Of a stretch of DNA of 64,000 bases, positions 1 through 9,682 are shown one piece after another. Source of the stretch: SLRI01 sp964393275 (GTDB lineage: Bacteria > Pseudomonadota > Alphaproteobacteria > Geminicoccales > Geminicoccaceae). A program made the position numbers and the translations under genes. The notes beneath the pieces were generated by a model that was not told the DNA's origin, made no database searches, and was given only the letters and a program-made list of their open reading frames with translations. Location: positions 1 to 64,000 of the forward strand of contig CAYMTA010000003.1 of assembly GCA_964393275.1 (NCBI GenBank), in the 5' to 3' direction. How positions within the stretch are numbered: the first letter of the stretch is position 1; each line of letters opens with the position of its first letter.

Positions 1-828
1 GTCATCCAGGCCGAGGTCCTGGACGACCGGCTGGCGGCCGGTGGCGACCAGGAGAAGGGAGCCGGCGATCCGCTGCTCGGCGCCATCCCTTTCGATGACC
101 AGGGCGGGGCCGGGCTCGACCCGAAGGAGCGACACCCGCTCGTGGAGCACCACGCCCTCTCGGGTCAGCGCCGCCCGCACGACCGCGGCCAGCTCCGGAT
201 CGTCACGGGCCAGCAGCGGGCCGATATCGAGCACGGTCACGTTGGCGCCGAGGCGTCGGTAGGCCTGCGCCAGCTCGACCCCGATCGGCCCGCCGCCGAG
301 CACGAGGAGGTGATCCGGCAGGGTCTCGTTGGCGAAGATGGTCTCGTTGGTGAGGAACGGGACGGTGTCGAGGCCCTGGATCGGCGGGACGGCCGGCCGG
401 CTGCCGGTGGCGACGACGAAGCGGCGGGCGCGGATGGCAAAGCCGCCGGCCTCGACCGTCCGGTCATCCGTGAACCGGCCATGCGCCCGGATGACCTTCA
501 CGCCCAGGCCTTCGAAGCGCTCCACGCTGTCATGCGGGGCGATGCCGGCGATCACCTCGTCGATATGCCGGCGGACCCGGTCCATGCGCACGACCGGCCG
601 CACCGGCTCGATGCCGAAGGGCTCCGCACTCCGCATCGCATGCGCGTGCGCCGCCGCCGCGATCAGGCTCTTCGACGGCACGCAGCCGACATTGAGGCAG
701 TCGCCGCCCATCGGCCCCGATTCGATCAGCACCGTTTCGGCGCCGAGCTGGGCGGCGCCGGCGGCGACCGAAAGCCCGGCCGAGCCGGCGCCGATGACGC
801 AGATGTCGGGTTTCAGGAGAGCCGTCAT
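1..828 (-). CDS. FAD-dependent pyridine nucleotide-disulfide oxidoreductase (partial, C-terminus off window)
   Basis: Reading leftward from ATG at 826-828, the protein opens with an FAD-binding GAGSAG Rossmann motif, followed by GGDCLNVGCVPSKSL, which holds the redox-active CxxxxC pair of class I flavin disulfide reductases. A second dinucleotide motif, GGGPIGVELA, follows for NAD(P)H. About 276 codons are visible, so the C-terminal dimerisation domain lies outside the window. The family includes mercuric reductase (without its HMA domain), dihydrolipoamide dehydrogenase and glutathione reductase. The GCVPSKS context fits the mercuric-reductase-like or lipoamide-dehydrogenase-like branch, but the substrate cannot be set without the C-terminus. 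Confidence 0.85.
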   Translation of the reverse strand, partial: MTALLKPDICVIGAGSAGLSVAAGAAQLGAETVLIESGPMGGDCLNVGCVPSKSLIAAAAHAHAMRSAEPFGIEPVRPVVRMDRVRRHIDEVIAGIAPHDSVERFEGLGVKVIRAHGRFTDDRTVEAGGFAIRARRFVVATGSRPAVPPIQGLDTVPFLTNETIFANETLPDHLLVLGGGPIGVELAQAYRRLGANVTVLDIGPLLARDDPELAAVVRAALTREGVVLHERVSLLRVEPGPALVIERDGAEQRIAGSLLLVATGRQPVVQDLGLDD

Positions 829-945
829 ATCCTTCGTGGCGCTTGCCGCTTCCCCTGACCTAGGCAGACCTGCAGCTCACGACAAACCACGATGGCGTGA
901 CGCCGTTTGCTTGCGGCATGGCTGCCGCGTTGCTAGGAGCCGGCC

Positions 946-1452
946 ATGCCCATGACCCGCCTCGAGCTTTTCGCCTGTCTCGACAGCCTCGGCATCGCGC
1001 ACGCGACGCTGGAGCATCCGCCCGTCTTCACCGTCGAGGAGGCGCGGGAGCACACCCACCATCTGCCGGGCGGGCACACCAAGAACCTCTTTCTCGAGGA
1101 CAAGACGGGCGGGCTCTGGCTGGTCACCTGCCTCGACGAGCAGCCGGTCAAGGTCAACGCGCTGGCCCGCCTGCTCGGGGCACCCCGCTTCTCGTTCGGC
1201 AAGGCCGAGCGGCTGATGGAGGCGCTCGGCGTGCCGCCGGGCTCGGTGACGCCCTTGGCGCTGGTCAACGACACCGAGCGGCGGGTGCGCCCGGTGCTGG
1301 ACACCAAGCTCTTGGCGCACGAGCTCGTGAACTGCCACCCGCTCGCCAACACCGCGACGACGACGCTGAAGGCGTCCGATCTGCTGTGTTTTCTGGAGTC
1401 GCTCGGCTACGCGCCACGGCTGGTCGACCTGGACCTGACGCTCGAAGCCTGA
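946..1452 (+). CDS. ProX/YbaK-type prolyl-tRNA deacylase-like protein
   Basis: A 168-residue single-domain protein of the YbaK/EbsC/ProX superfamily, whose members hydrolyse mischarged aminoacyl-tRNA (Ala- or Cys-tRNA-Pro) in trans. The early stretch EHPPVFTVEEA and the segment GGHTKNLFLEDK are typical of the stand-alone ProX/PrdX type, including the conserved Lys. An AGGAG six bases before ATG 946 supports the start. It is a monocistronic + strand gene between a divergent flavoprotein and a Sel1 gene. The family call is firm; the exact tRNA substrate is inferred. Confidence 0.85.
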   Translation: MPMTRLELFACLDSLGIAHATLEHPPVFTVEEAREHTHHLPGGHTKNLFLEDKTGGLWLVTCLDEQPVKVNALARLLGAPRFSFGKAERLMEALGVPPGSVTPLALVNDTERRVRPVLDTKLLAHELVNCHPLANTATTTLKASDLLCFLESLGYAPRLVDLDLTLEA

Positions 1453-1516
1453 AGCTCTTGCGTCGGCGGGCCGTTCCGTTTTTTATTCCATGCTGCACAT
1501 CCGGAGGCATCTCTTC

Positions 1517-2107
1517 ATGCTGAAGCTCGGCCTGGCGATCGTCCTTGCCCTGTTCATCGCCGCCTCGACGGCATCCGCGCAGACCTCGGAGTTCGAGAAG
1601 GGCATCGAGGCGGCGCATCGTGGCGAGTACGCGCTCGCCATCGAGATCTGGCGGCCGCTCGCGGAGGAAGGCGACCTCAAGGCCCAGACCTACATCGGGC
1701 TCATGTACGACAATGGCTGGGGTGTGCCGCAGGATTATGCCGAGGCGCATCGCTGGTTCCTGCGCGCCGCGGAGAAGGGCTACGCCAAGGCCGAGTACCA
1801 CCTGGCCTTCAGCTTCCACCAGGGCCGCGGCGTGCAGCGCAGCCAGACCGAGGCGCTGAAATGGTACAACCTGGCAGCCGCCCAGGGCGAGGCGGCCGCC
1901 CAGTACAATCTGGGCAAGATCTACGCCCACGGCCTCGTCGTCCGTCGCGATCTGGTTGAGGCCTACAAGTGGCTGGCGCTGGCGGCCGAGGACAGCGCGC
2001 CGATAGCGTCCCTGGCCGCGCGCGACCGCGATCTTTTGGTGCCGCGGCTGACGCCCGAGCAGCTCGAGCTGGCGGAGCAGCGGGTGAAGGACTGGCGCCC
2101 GAGCTGA
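1517..2107 (+). CDS. secreted Sel1-like repeat (SLR/TPR) protein
   Basis: A 196-residue protein with an N-terminal signal peptide (MLKLGLAIVLALFIAASTASAQ) and three to four Sel1-like repeats, seen as AQTYIGLMYDNGWGV, AEYHLAFSFHQGRGV and AQYNLGKIYAHGLVV. Sel1 repeats are helical protein-interaction scaffolds. The start at 1517 is preferred to an in-frame ATG at 1490 because GGAGG at 1503-1507 lies nine bases upstream and the signal peptide then begins at residue 1. It is probably periplasmic. The partner and role are unknown. Confidence 0.8.
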   Translation: MLKLGLAIVLALFIAASTASAQTSEFEKGIEAAHRGEYALAIEIWRPLAEEGDLKAQTYIGLMYDNGWGVPQDYAEAHRWFLRAAEKGYAKAEYHLAFSFHQGRGVQRSQTEALKWYNLAAAQGEAAAQYNLGKIYAHGLVVRRDLVEAYKWLALAAEDSAPIASLAARDRDLLVPRLTPEQLELAEQRVKDWRPS

Positions 2108-2123
2108 CGGGCGAGCCGACCGC

Positions 2124-2729
2124 CTACTCCTCGAGGCCCCGATAGGCCTGGTCGCCCCAGACCTTCTCGACCTGACGGTTGCGGCCGCAGGCGAACCGGT
2201 AGCCGGCGTAGCGCAGCGGGTTCCTGGTGTAGAAATCCTGGTGGTAGTCCTCGGCCGGCCAGAAGGTGGGCGCGTCGATGATGCGGGTGACGATCTCCTG
2301 GCCCAGCGCCTCCTCGGCCCTGGCCTTGGAGGCCTCCGCCGTGGCCCGCTGCTCGGCGTCGGCGACGAAGACGGCCGTCCGGTAGCTGTTGCCCCGATCG
2401 CAGAACTGGCCGCCATCGTCGGTGACGTCGATGGTCCGCCAGAAGATGTCGAGCAGCGCGCCATAGCTGATGACGGCGGGGTCGAACGTGACCTTCACCG
2501 CCTCGAGATCGCCCGCCGCTGAATGGCTCTCGTAGGTCGGGTTGTCGAACTTGCCGCCGATATAGCCGGACTGGGTCTCCAGCACGCCCGGCACGGCGTC
2601 CATGTCGGATTCGACACACCAGAAGCAGCCCCCGGCGAGAATGGCGTAGTCCGTCGCCCGCGCCTGGCCGCCGCCGGCCGCGACGAGCAGCAGTGCCAGG
2701 CCAGAAATGGCCTTCCAAAGGTGCCGCAT
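2124..2729 (-). CDS. msrA: peptide-methionine (S)-S-oxide reductase, exported
   Basis: A 201-residue MsrA. It reduces methionine-S-sulfoxide in proteins. The catalytic GCFWC motif (Cys35, Cys38) follows a hydrophobic N-terminal segment (about residues 5-24), so this copy is probably exported or membrane-anchored and repairs envelope proteins. A later Cys in YRFACGRNRQ could act as a recycling Cys. ATG at 2729 is chosen over the upstream in-frame ATG because AGGAG lies just before it and the signal peptide then starts at residue 1. It is divergent from dnaK. Confidence 0.92.
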   Translation of the reverse strand: MRHLWKAISGLALLLVAAGGGQARATDYAILAGGCFWCVESDMDAVPGVLETQSGYIGGKFDNPTYESHSAAGDLEAVKVTFDPAVISYGALLDIFWRTIDVTDDGGQFCDRGNSYRTAVFVADAEQRATAEASKARAEEALGQEIVTRIIDAPTFWPAEDYHQDFYTRNPLRYAGYRFACGRNRQVEKVWGDQAYRGLEE

Positions 2730-2833
2730 GAGGGTCTCCTGGTGCATGTGTCGCTTCGTGAGATAGGCGGCTTCGGCCGCGGGCAAACGGCCGCGCGGCC
2801 CGAGGCCGCCGAAAATCGCGCCGCGCCCGCCGG

Positions 2834-2862
2834 TTGCAGCCTCTCGGGGCGGTGCTTATATG
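2834..2862 (+). promoter_or_regulatory. candidate dnaK promoter (sigma-70 or heat-shock sigma-32 type)
   Basis: TTGCAG (2834-2839) is followed after 17 bases by TATATG (2857-2862). The -10 region read as CTTATATGG also fits the alphaproteobacterial sigma-32 -10 pattern CYTATNTNNG at nine positions. It lies about 150 bases upstream of dnaK, in the msrA-dnaK divergent gap. No CIRCE operator was seen. The match is by eye only. Confidence 0.5.
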
Positions 2863-3014
2863 GTCGATTGGTCGAGTGGCCGGCGAGGGTTGGCGGCGTC
2901 CCAGCCTCGGAACCGTCAAGACCGACCGTCGGTGCTACCGGTCCCGCCCGATGGCGAAGGCCAGGGCGATCGGGAGCAACAAGCCATTTTACGCGTGCTG
3001 CGCGAGGGGTTCGA

Positions 3015-4934
<1,920 letters not shown>

Positions 4935-4964
4935 GCAGCCGCCTCCTGGCGGACGGAACGGGCG

Positions 4965-4992
4965 GGGACCGGGTCGGTGACGACCCGGTCCC
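4965..4992 (+). terminator. 12-bp hairpin with GUGA tetraloop between dnaK and dnaJ
   Basis: GGGACCGGGTCG (4965-4976) and its exact complement (4981-4992) flank the four-base loop GTGA, which is a GNRA-type tetraloop. There is no T-run after it, so it is more likely an attenuator or 3'-end stabiliser that sets the dnaK:dnaJ ratio than a full terminator. dnaJ starts 52 bases later. Confidence 0.5.
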
Positions 4993-5044
4993 TCGCCATT
5001 CCATCCTTTCGACTTTGACCGTCCATCACTAGGATCGAGCGCCC

Positions 5045-6181
5045 ATGGCCAAGCGCGACTTCTACGAAACCCTCGGTGTCGGCAAGAGCGCCGACGAGGC
5101 GGACCTCAAGCGCGCCTATCGCAAGCTCGCCATGCAGTTCCATCCCGACCGCAATCCCGGCGACGACCAGGCCGAGGCGCGGTTCAAGGAGGTCAACGAG
5201 GCCTACGAGATCCTTCGGGACCCGCAGAAGCGGGCAGCCTATGACCAGTTCGGGCCGCAGGCCTTCGAGCAGGGCATGGGAGGCCGGGGCGGTGCCGCCG
5301 GCGGCTTCGACTTCACCAGCTTCGCCGACGTCTTCGACGACCTCTTCGGCGATTTCGTCGGCGGCGGGCGGCGGCGCGGTGCCAGCCCGCGCGGCAACGA
5401 TCTCCGCTACAACCTGACGATCAGCCTGGAAGAGGCCTTCTCGGGCAAGAAGGCGCAAGTGCGGGTGCCGACCGCGGTCGCCTGCGACGCCTGCGACGGC
5501 AGCGGCAGCGAGGGCAGGGCGGATGCCTCGGCCTGTCCGACCTGCCGCGGGGCGGGACGGGTGCGCTCGCAGCAGGGCTTCTTCACCGTCGAGCGGACCT
5601 GCCCGACCTGCCAGGGCAGCGGCCGGGTGGTGACCAATCCCTGCAAGGTCTGCTCGGGCAGCGGCGTCGTGCACAAGGAGAAGACGCTCGCCATCAGCGT
5701 CCCCCCGGGGGTCGAGGACGGCACGCGCATCCGCCTCTCGGGCGAGGGCGAGGCGGGCCTCAGGGGCGGCCAGCCGGGCGACCTCTACATCTTCGTCACC
5801 GTGGCCCCGCACCGGCTGTTCCGCCGCGAGGGCCACAACATCTTCTGCCGCGTGCCGATCCCGATGACCACGGCGGCGCTCGGCGGCGACGTCGAGGTGC
5901 CGACGATCGAGGGCAAGCGGGTGCGCCTCGCGATTCCCGGCGGCACCCAGACCGGCAAGCAGATCCGCCTGCGCAGCAAGGGCATGACCGAGCTGCACGG
6001 CCACAGCCGGGGCGACATGTTCGTCGAGATCATCGTCGAGACGCCGGTCAACCTGACCAAGCGCCAGCAGGAGCTGCTGCGCGAGTTCGACGGGGCGGGC
6101 GAGAAGGCGAACAACCACCACCCCGAATCCGACGGGTTCTTCGCCAAGGTGCGCGAGCTCTGGGACGACCTGACGGACTAG
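5045..6181 (+). CDS. dnaJ: chaperone DnaJ (Hsp40, class A)
   Basis: A 378-residue type I J-protein that stimulates DnaK ATPase and delivers substrates. In order: J-domain (about residues 4-68) with the HPD motif in FHPDRNPGDD; a Gly/Phe-rich linker (GGRGGAAGGFDFTSF); four zinc-binding repeats (CDACDGSG, CPTCRGAG, CPTCQGSG, CKVCSGSG); and C-terminal substrate-binding domains. It follows dnaK by 110 bases with a hairpin between them, the standard alphaproteobacterial order. Confidence 0.98.
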   Translation: MAKRDFYETLGVGKSADEADLKRAYRKLAMQFHPDRNPGDDQAEARFKEVNEAYEILRDPQKRAAYDQFGPQAFEQGMGGRGGAAGGFDFTSFADVFDDLFGDFVGGGRRRGASPRGNDLRYNLTISLEEAFSGKKAQVRVPTAVACDACDGSGSEGRADASACPTCRGAGRVRSQQGFFTVERTCPTCQGSGRVVTNPCKVCSGSGVVHKEKTLAISVPPGVEDGTRIRLSGEGEAGLRGGQPGDLYIFVTVAPHRLFRREGHNIFCRVPIPMTTAALGGDVEVPTIEGKRVRLAIPGGTQTGKQIRLRSKGMTELHGHSRGDMFVEIIVETPVNLTKRQQELLREFDGAGEKANNHHPESDGFFAKVRELWDDLTD

Positions 6182-6206
6182 GCCCGCCCGGCTCCTTCCG
6201 CACCGG

Positions 6207-6240
6207 CCCGCGAGCAGCGTCGCCTCGAGCTGCTCGCGGG
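6207..6240. terminator. 12-bp hairpin between convergent dnaJ and 6251 gene
   Basis: CCCGCGAGCAGC (6207-6218) pairs perfectly with GCTGCTCGCGGG (6229-6240) across a 10-base loop. It lies 26 bases after the dnaJ stop and just before the stop of the opposing gene, so it may end transcription in both directions, though without a clear U-tract. Confidence 0.6.
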
Positions 6241-6250
6241 GGTCGGACGT

Positions 6251-6493
6251 TCAGGTGCCGGTGCGGCGCAGCTCGCCCATCAGATCGACCACCAGGACGG
6301 CGTCGAGCCAGTTGCCGTGCCGGCGGCAGCGCTCGATGTCGGCGCGCGTGATGTGGCCGAGCCGCTTGCCGCCATCGACGACCTGAAGAATGTCGCACCC
6401 GCCGGCCCGCATCCTGGCCTCGGCCATGGCCGCCGTGTGGTTCCATTCCACGCAGACGGGCTTGAGAAGCTCTCTCGACAGAACGGTGCTCAT
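6251..6493 (-). CDS. small protein with a half-CBS-like segment
   Basis: An 80-residue protein. The stretch ILQVVDGGKRLGHITRADIERC resembles the second strand-helix part of a CBS motif (xVxDxxxxLGxITxxDI), but only one half-motif fits in this length. Its ATG overlaps the stop of the upstream 158-residue gene (ATGA at 6490-6493), so the two are probably co-translated. The cluster context (CBS, CBS, Usp) suggests a nucleotide-sensing or stress role; this is inference. Confidence 0.6.
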   Translation of the reverse strand: MSTVLSRELLKPVCVEWNHTAAMAEARMRAGGCDILQVVDGGKRLGHITRADIERCRRHGNWLDAVLVVDLMGELRRTGT

Positions 6494-6966
6494 GCTGCGA
6501 CTCCCTGGGCGGCTGCCCGATCGGCGACCTTGGGCTGATTGACGGCTGTCGGAACGAAGCGGTCGATGAGGCGCCGGGCCATACGGCGGCCGAAGCCGGC
6601 GGCCGGGCGCGGGATGCGGCGGACATGTTGCGTATCGCGGATGATGACGCCACTCGCGCCGCCGACAGGAAAGAGGGCCACGCGGAGCCGCGGCCCCGTG
6701 AGGTCGATGAGCATGGTTTCACCCGCCGGAAGCGTGCGTGCCGCGGCCGCCAGGTGAGAGGCCAGCTGATCGGCATCGATGGCGAGCTCGGCGATGCTCA
6801 TGAAGCCCGTCTCGGCGTCTTCCAGCTCGTCCAGATCCCTCGTTTCCAGCTCGAAGCTGCTGCGGGACACGAGCATCGCCCCACTTACGGCCAAGAGGTC
6901 GACCAGCCTCGAAAGATCGCTGCGCCGCGTGACCCATTGCACCCGGCAGGGCATTGCCTGTCCCAT
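6490..6966 (-). CDS. conserved-looking protein of unknown function in CBS/Usp cluster
   Basis: A 158-residue protein I do not recognise. It has no signal peptide or clear membrane segment. It contains LIDLTGPRLRVALFPVGGASGVIIRDTQHVRRIP and ends in a basic, Arg-rich region. The gene is preceded by a perfect FNR/FixK-type box (7046-7059), and its stop overlaps the start of the next gene by four bases. It is likely expressed under low oxygen with its neighbours. Confidence 0.6.
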   Translation of the reverse strand: MGQAMPCRVQWVTRRSDLSRLVDLLAVSGAMLVSRSSFELETRDLDELEDAETGFMSIAELAIDADQLASHLAAAARTLPAGETMLIDLTGPRLRVALFPVGGASGVIIRDTQHVRRIPRPAAGFGRRMARRLIDRFVPTAVNQPKVADRAAAQGVAA

Positions 6967-7045
6967 CGTTCATACCCCCCACATCCGACTGCTGACGCTA
7001 CGGACATATAACGGGCAGCGCTACGATAGGTTGCGCCGGTTGACA

Positions 7046-7059
7046 TTGATCCAGATCAA
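7046..7059. promoter_or_regulatory. perfect FNR/FixK/Dnr-type box
   Basis: TTGATCCAGATCAA matches the FNR-family consensus TTGAT-N4-ATCAA at all ten defined bases. It lies about 80 bases upstream of the 6966 gene and just past the end of the first CBS gene, in a 118-bp gap. FNR, FixK and Dnr regulators activate genes under oxygen limitation or nitrosative conditions. Confidence 0.75.
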
Positions 7060-7084
7060 GCCGCGACAATCGGCGCCATTGCCC

Positions 7085-7519
7085 TTACCACATCCGCTCG
7101 GCGAGCCGATGACGCTCATCGAGCTCCCATGCCATGCCGATGACCGCGCCGAACGGCAGATGGCGGGTCGAGATGACACCGATGCAGCGGCCGCCGTCGA
7201 TGACCGGCAGATAGCGGTAGCTGAACTGGTCCATGGAGCGGATCGCATCGCCGATCGGCGAGTCGGCGCCAATCGTGTCCGGCGACTTGGTCATCACGTC
7301 GCCCACCTCCGTGGTGGCCGGATCGAGCCCCGCATGCACCACGCGCATCAGGAGGTCGCGCTCGGTGAAGATGCCGACCACCGCCTCGCCCTCCATGACG
7401 AGGATGCTGCCGCAACGGTGCTTCGCCATCTTGTCGGCGGCGGCCTTGACGGTGGTGGCCGGGTCGGCGCGCACGAGGATATCCCGCTGGATGACCTCGC
7501 GAACCGGTCTCTTGGACAT
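7085..7519 (-). CDS. tandem CBS-domain protein (paralogue 1)
   Basis: A 144-residue protein made of two CBS motifs. The first ends GIFTERDLLMRVV, the second ILE/VAL-rich block ends IGVISTRHLPFG. CBS pairs bind adenine nucleotides and act as energy sensors. It shares its whole length with the next gene (7654-8085), including the unusual C-terminal ELDERxxLAERxW, so the two arose by tandem duplication. A near-perfect FNR-type box at 7593-7606 lies upstream. Confidence 0.9.
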   Translation of the reverse strand: MSKRPVREVIQRDILVRADPATTVKAAADKMAKHRCGSILVMEGEAVVGIFTERDLLMRVVHAGLDPATTEVGDVMTKSPDTIGADSPIGDAIRSMDQFSYRYLPVIDGGRCIGVISTRHLPFGAVIGMAWELDERHRLAERMW

Positions 7520-7592
7520 GCTCTCACTCCCGCTGCTTTGATGCCTGCTGCAAGTCGCAAGCCTTGCCTAGCAGGGCAATTGAGCATGGACC

Positions 7593-7606
7593 ATGATCAG
7601 GATCAA
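7593..7606. promoter_or_regulatory. near-perfect FNR/FixK-type box
   Basis: Read on the minus strand the site is TTGATCCTGATCAT, nine of ten consensus bases of TTGAT-N4-ATCAA. It is centred about 80 bases upstream of the first CBS gene start, the same layout as the box at 7046-7059. Confidence 0.65.
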
Positions 7607-7653
7607 TCGCCGTCCTGCCGGCAGACTCAGTCCCGGGTGTCGCGCGCTCCCGC

Positions 7654-8085
7654 CTACCAGATGCGCTCGGCGAGCGACTGGCGCTCGTCCAGCTCCCTCT
7701 CCATAATGGCGATCTCGGCGAACGGCAGGTCGCGGATGGAGAGGATGCCGAGCACCCGCTCGTTCTCGATCACCGGCAAATGCCGATAGCAGCACTCGTT
7801 CATCTGGCGGATGGCATCGCCGATCGGGGCATCGGCGGCGATGGTGTCGGGGTTGGCGGTCATGACCTCGACGAGCGGCGTGTCGAGATCGCGGCCGGCG
7901 GCGACCACCCGCGCGAGCAGGTCGCGCTCGGTGAAGATGCCGACCAGGACGTCGCCGCGCGCCACCAGCACGCTGCCGCAGTGGTGTGCCGCCATGCCGA
8001 TCGCGGCATCGCGTACCGTCTCCTCGGGCTCGGCCTTGAGCAGGGTGTCGCGGGCGAGGAAGTCACGGACGGGACGGTTCGACAT
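7654..8085 (-). CDS. tandem CBS-domain protein (paralogue 2)
   Basis: A 143-residue two-CBS protein, colinear with the 7085-7519 gene. Shared landmarks are RPVRxxxxRDxLxxAxPxxTV at the start, GIFTERDLLxRVV in the middle, and ELDERQSLAERIW at the end. It probably binds AMP or ATP and signals energy state. No complete FNR box was found upstream; only a mis-spaced TTGAT/GTCAA pair is present. Confidence 0.9.
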   Translation of the reverse strand: MSNRPVRDFLARDTLLKAEPEETVRDAAIGMAAHHCGSVLVARGDVLVGIFTERDLLARVVAAGRDLDTPLVEVMTANPDTIAADAPIGDAIRQMNECCYRHLPVIENERVLGILSIRDLPFAEIAIMERELDERQSLAERIW

Positions 8086-8187
8086 GTTTCCGGTCCTCCA
8101 CCATTGTTCGCCTACCGGTTGATCTTGAAGTCAACAGCATCCATCGAATGTTGACAAGGACAATCTTCGCCGAAAGCGCCGGGCCGC

Positions 8188-8691
8188 TCACTTCACGGTC
8201 AGGCACGGGACGTCGAGATGATGGGTGAGCTTGCTCGAGACGCTGCCCATGACAAGGCTGCCGATGGCGCCGAAGCCGCGCCTGCCGACGACGACGAGGT
8301 CGACCTTTTGCTCCCTGGCCGCCTCGAGCAGCGCATCGGCGGCATCGCCGGAGAGCTCGAGCGGCGTCACGCGCTCTGCCCCTTCGTGCCGCGCGGCGAT
8401 GACCGAGCGCTCCAGCACCTTGGCGCCGACCGCGGCGGCCAGCCGCTCCTCGTTGGCTTTCGAGATGATCTCGATGGACAGCCGGCCGAGATGCGGCGGC
8501 TCCACCTGCCTGGGCTCGGCCAGGTGCTCGACCTCGGCCATATGCCGCAGCCCGTCCGGCACGGGCTGGCCGGTCAGGACGTGGGCGATGACGAGATCGG
8601 CGTCGTAGCGGCCGGCGAGGCTGCCGGCGATGGCCACGGCTTTCTGGGCGTGCTCGGAGCCGTCGGCGGCGACGAGAATCTTCGTGAACAT
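8188..8691 (-). CDS. universal stress protein (UspA family)
   Basis: A 167-residue cytoplasmic UspA fold. It begins FTKILVAADGSEHAQKAV, the standard Usp N-terminus with the ATP-contacting Asp, and ends with VVVGRRGFGAIGSLVMGSVS, the G2xG9xGS/T ATP-binding signature. ATP-type Usps aid survival in stasis and hypoxia. It leads the CBS cluster on the same strand. Its Shine-Dalgarno lies inside a strong hairpin (8697-8731), pointing to control of translation. Confidence 0.93.
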   Translation of the reverse strand: MFTKILVAADGSEHAQKAVAIAGSLAGRYDADLVIAHVLTGQPVPDGLRHMAEVEHLAEPRQVEPPHLGRLSIEIISKANEERLAAAVGAKVLERSVIAARHEGAERVTPLELSGDAADALLEAAREQKVDLVVVGRRGFGAIGSLVMGSVSSKLTHHLDVPCLTVK

Positions 8692-8696
8692 CGCGC

Positions 8697-8731
8697 ATCC
8701 TCCCTCGAAACCGTGGATTCTGAGGGAGGAT
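8697..8731 (-). promoter_or_regulatory. hairpin hiding the usp ribosome-binding site
   Basis: On the minus strand, ATCCTCCCTC (8731-8722) pairs perfectly with GAGGGAGGAT (8706-8697) across a 15-base loop. The 3' arm contains GGGAGGA, the Shine-Dalgarno, five to seven bases before the usp ATG at 8691. A TAGAAT -10-like hexamer at 8742-8737 would start the transcript at about the 5' arm, so the mRNA may begin with this structure. It could act as an RNA thermometer or a protein- or sRNA-opened switch; this is inference. Confidence 0.55.
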
Positions 8732-8801
8732 AGGCGATTCTACAACCTCGAGTCTCGCGCTGAATCAGGTCGGCGAGGGTCTCGGGAGGCCAGCTTCGCG
8801 C

Positions 8802-9647
8802 TCACGCCTGGACGGTGCGCTGCTTCTGCTCGCCCAGACCCTGGATGCCGAGCCGCATGGTCTGGCCGGGCTTGAGGAACACAGGCTTCGGCTTGATGCC
8901 GAGGCCGACGCCGGGCGGCGTGCCGGTCGAGATGATGTCGCCCGGCTGCAGGCTCATGAACTGCGAGAGGTAGTGGACCAAAAACGGCACCTTGTAGACC
9001 ATGGTTCGGGTCGAGCCGTCCTGGTAGCGCTTGCCGTCCACCTCGAGCCACATCTTCAGGTCCTGCGCGTCGGGAACCTCGTCCCTGGTCACCAGCCAGG
9101 GGCCCGTCGGGCCGAACGTGTCGTGGCTCTTGCCCTTGGTCCACTGGCCGGCGCGCTCCGCCTGGAACTCGCGCTCGGAGACGTCGTTGATCACGCAGTA
9201 GCCGGCGACGTGGTCGAGGGCATCCTTCTCCTCGACATACTTCGCCTCCTTGCCGATCACCACGCCGAGCTCGACCTCCCAGTCGGTCTTGCTCGACTTG
9301 CGCGGAATCTCGACGTCGTCGTCGGGCCCGCAGATGGCGCTGGTGCATTTCATGAAGATGACCGGCTCCGGCGGCACGGCCATGCCGCTTTCGGCGGCGT
9401 GGTCGGCGTAGTTGAGGCCGATGCAGATGAACTTGCCGACCTTGCCGACGCAGGCGCCGAGGCGCGGGTTGCCGCCGACCGCGGGCAGGCTCGCCGGATC
9501 GAGGCCGGCGAGCTTGGCGAGGCCATCCCTGCCGATCGTCGTGCCGTCGATGTCGGCGACCACGCCCGAAAGGTCGCGGATGGTGCCGGCGGCATCGAGC
9601 ATGCCGGGCTTTTCCTGGCCCTTGGGGCCGTAGCGCAAGAGCTTCAT
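8802..9647 (-). CDS. fumarylacetoacetate hydrolase family protein (2,4-diketo-3-deoxy-L-fuconate hydrolase-like)
   Basis: A 281-residue FAH-superfamily enzyme. It opens MKLLRYGPKGQEKPG and contains ICIGLNYADHAAESG, DWEVELGVVIGK, GYCVINDVSERE and ISTGTPPGVGLG, the metal-binding and catalytic blocks of this family. The sequence style matches proteins annotated as ureidoglycolate lyase or as 2,4-diketo-3-deoxy-L-fuconate hydrolase. The latter is of interest because L-fuconate-pathway homologues occur at 54501-56309. ATG 9647 is the family start; the open frame upstream is not homologous. Confidence 0.85.
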   Translation of the reverse strand: MKLLRYGPKGQEKPGMLDAAGTIRDLSGVVADIDGTTIGRDGLAKLAGLDPASLPAVGGNPRLGACVGKVGKFICIGLNYADHAAESGMAVPPEPVIFMKCTSAICGPDDDVEIPRKSSKTDWEVELGVVIGKEAKYVEEKDALDHVAGYCVINDVSEREFQAERAGQWTKGKSHDTFGPTGPWLVTRDEVPDAQDLKMWLEVDGKRYQDGSTRTMVYKVPFLVHYLSQFMSLQPGDIISTGTPPGVGLGIKPKPVFLKPGQTMRLGIQGLGEQKQRTVQA

Positions 9648-9682
9648 CGCGTTTCTCTCCCGTTTGTCAAAGAACTGTCCGT

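Noticed and set aside
2523..3014. Upstream extension of dnaK (to 803 codons)
   Set aside because: DnaK's invariant N-terminus begins at 3015, and the extension covers msrA antisense and the promoter.
3001..3014. tRNA T-loop-like GGTTCGAAT before dnaK
   Set aside because: No acceptor stem or anticodon arm can be built around it; it is the dnaK leader.
8117..8135. FNR-type box upstream of the second CBS gene
   Set aside because: TTGAT and GTCAA halves are six bases apart rather than four, so it does not fit the consensus.
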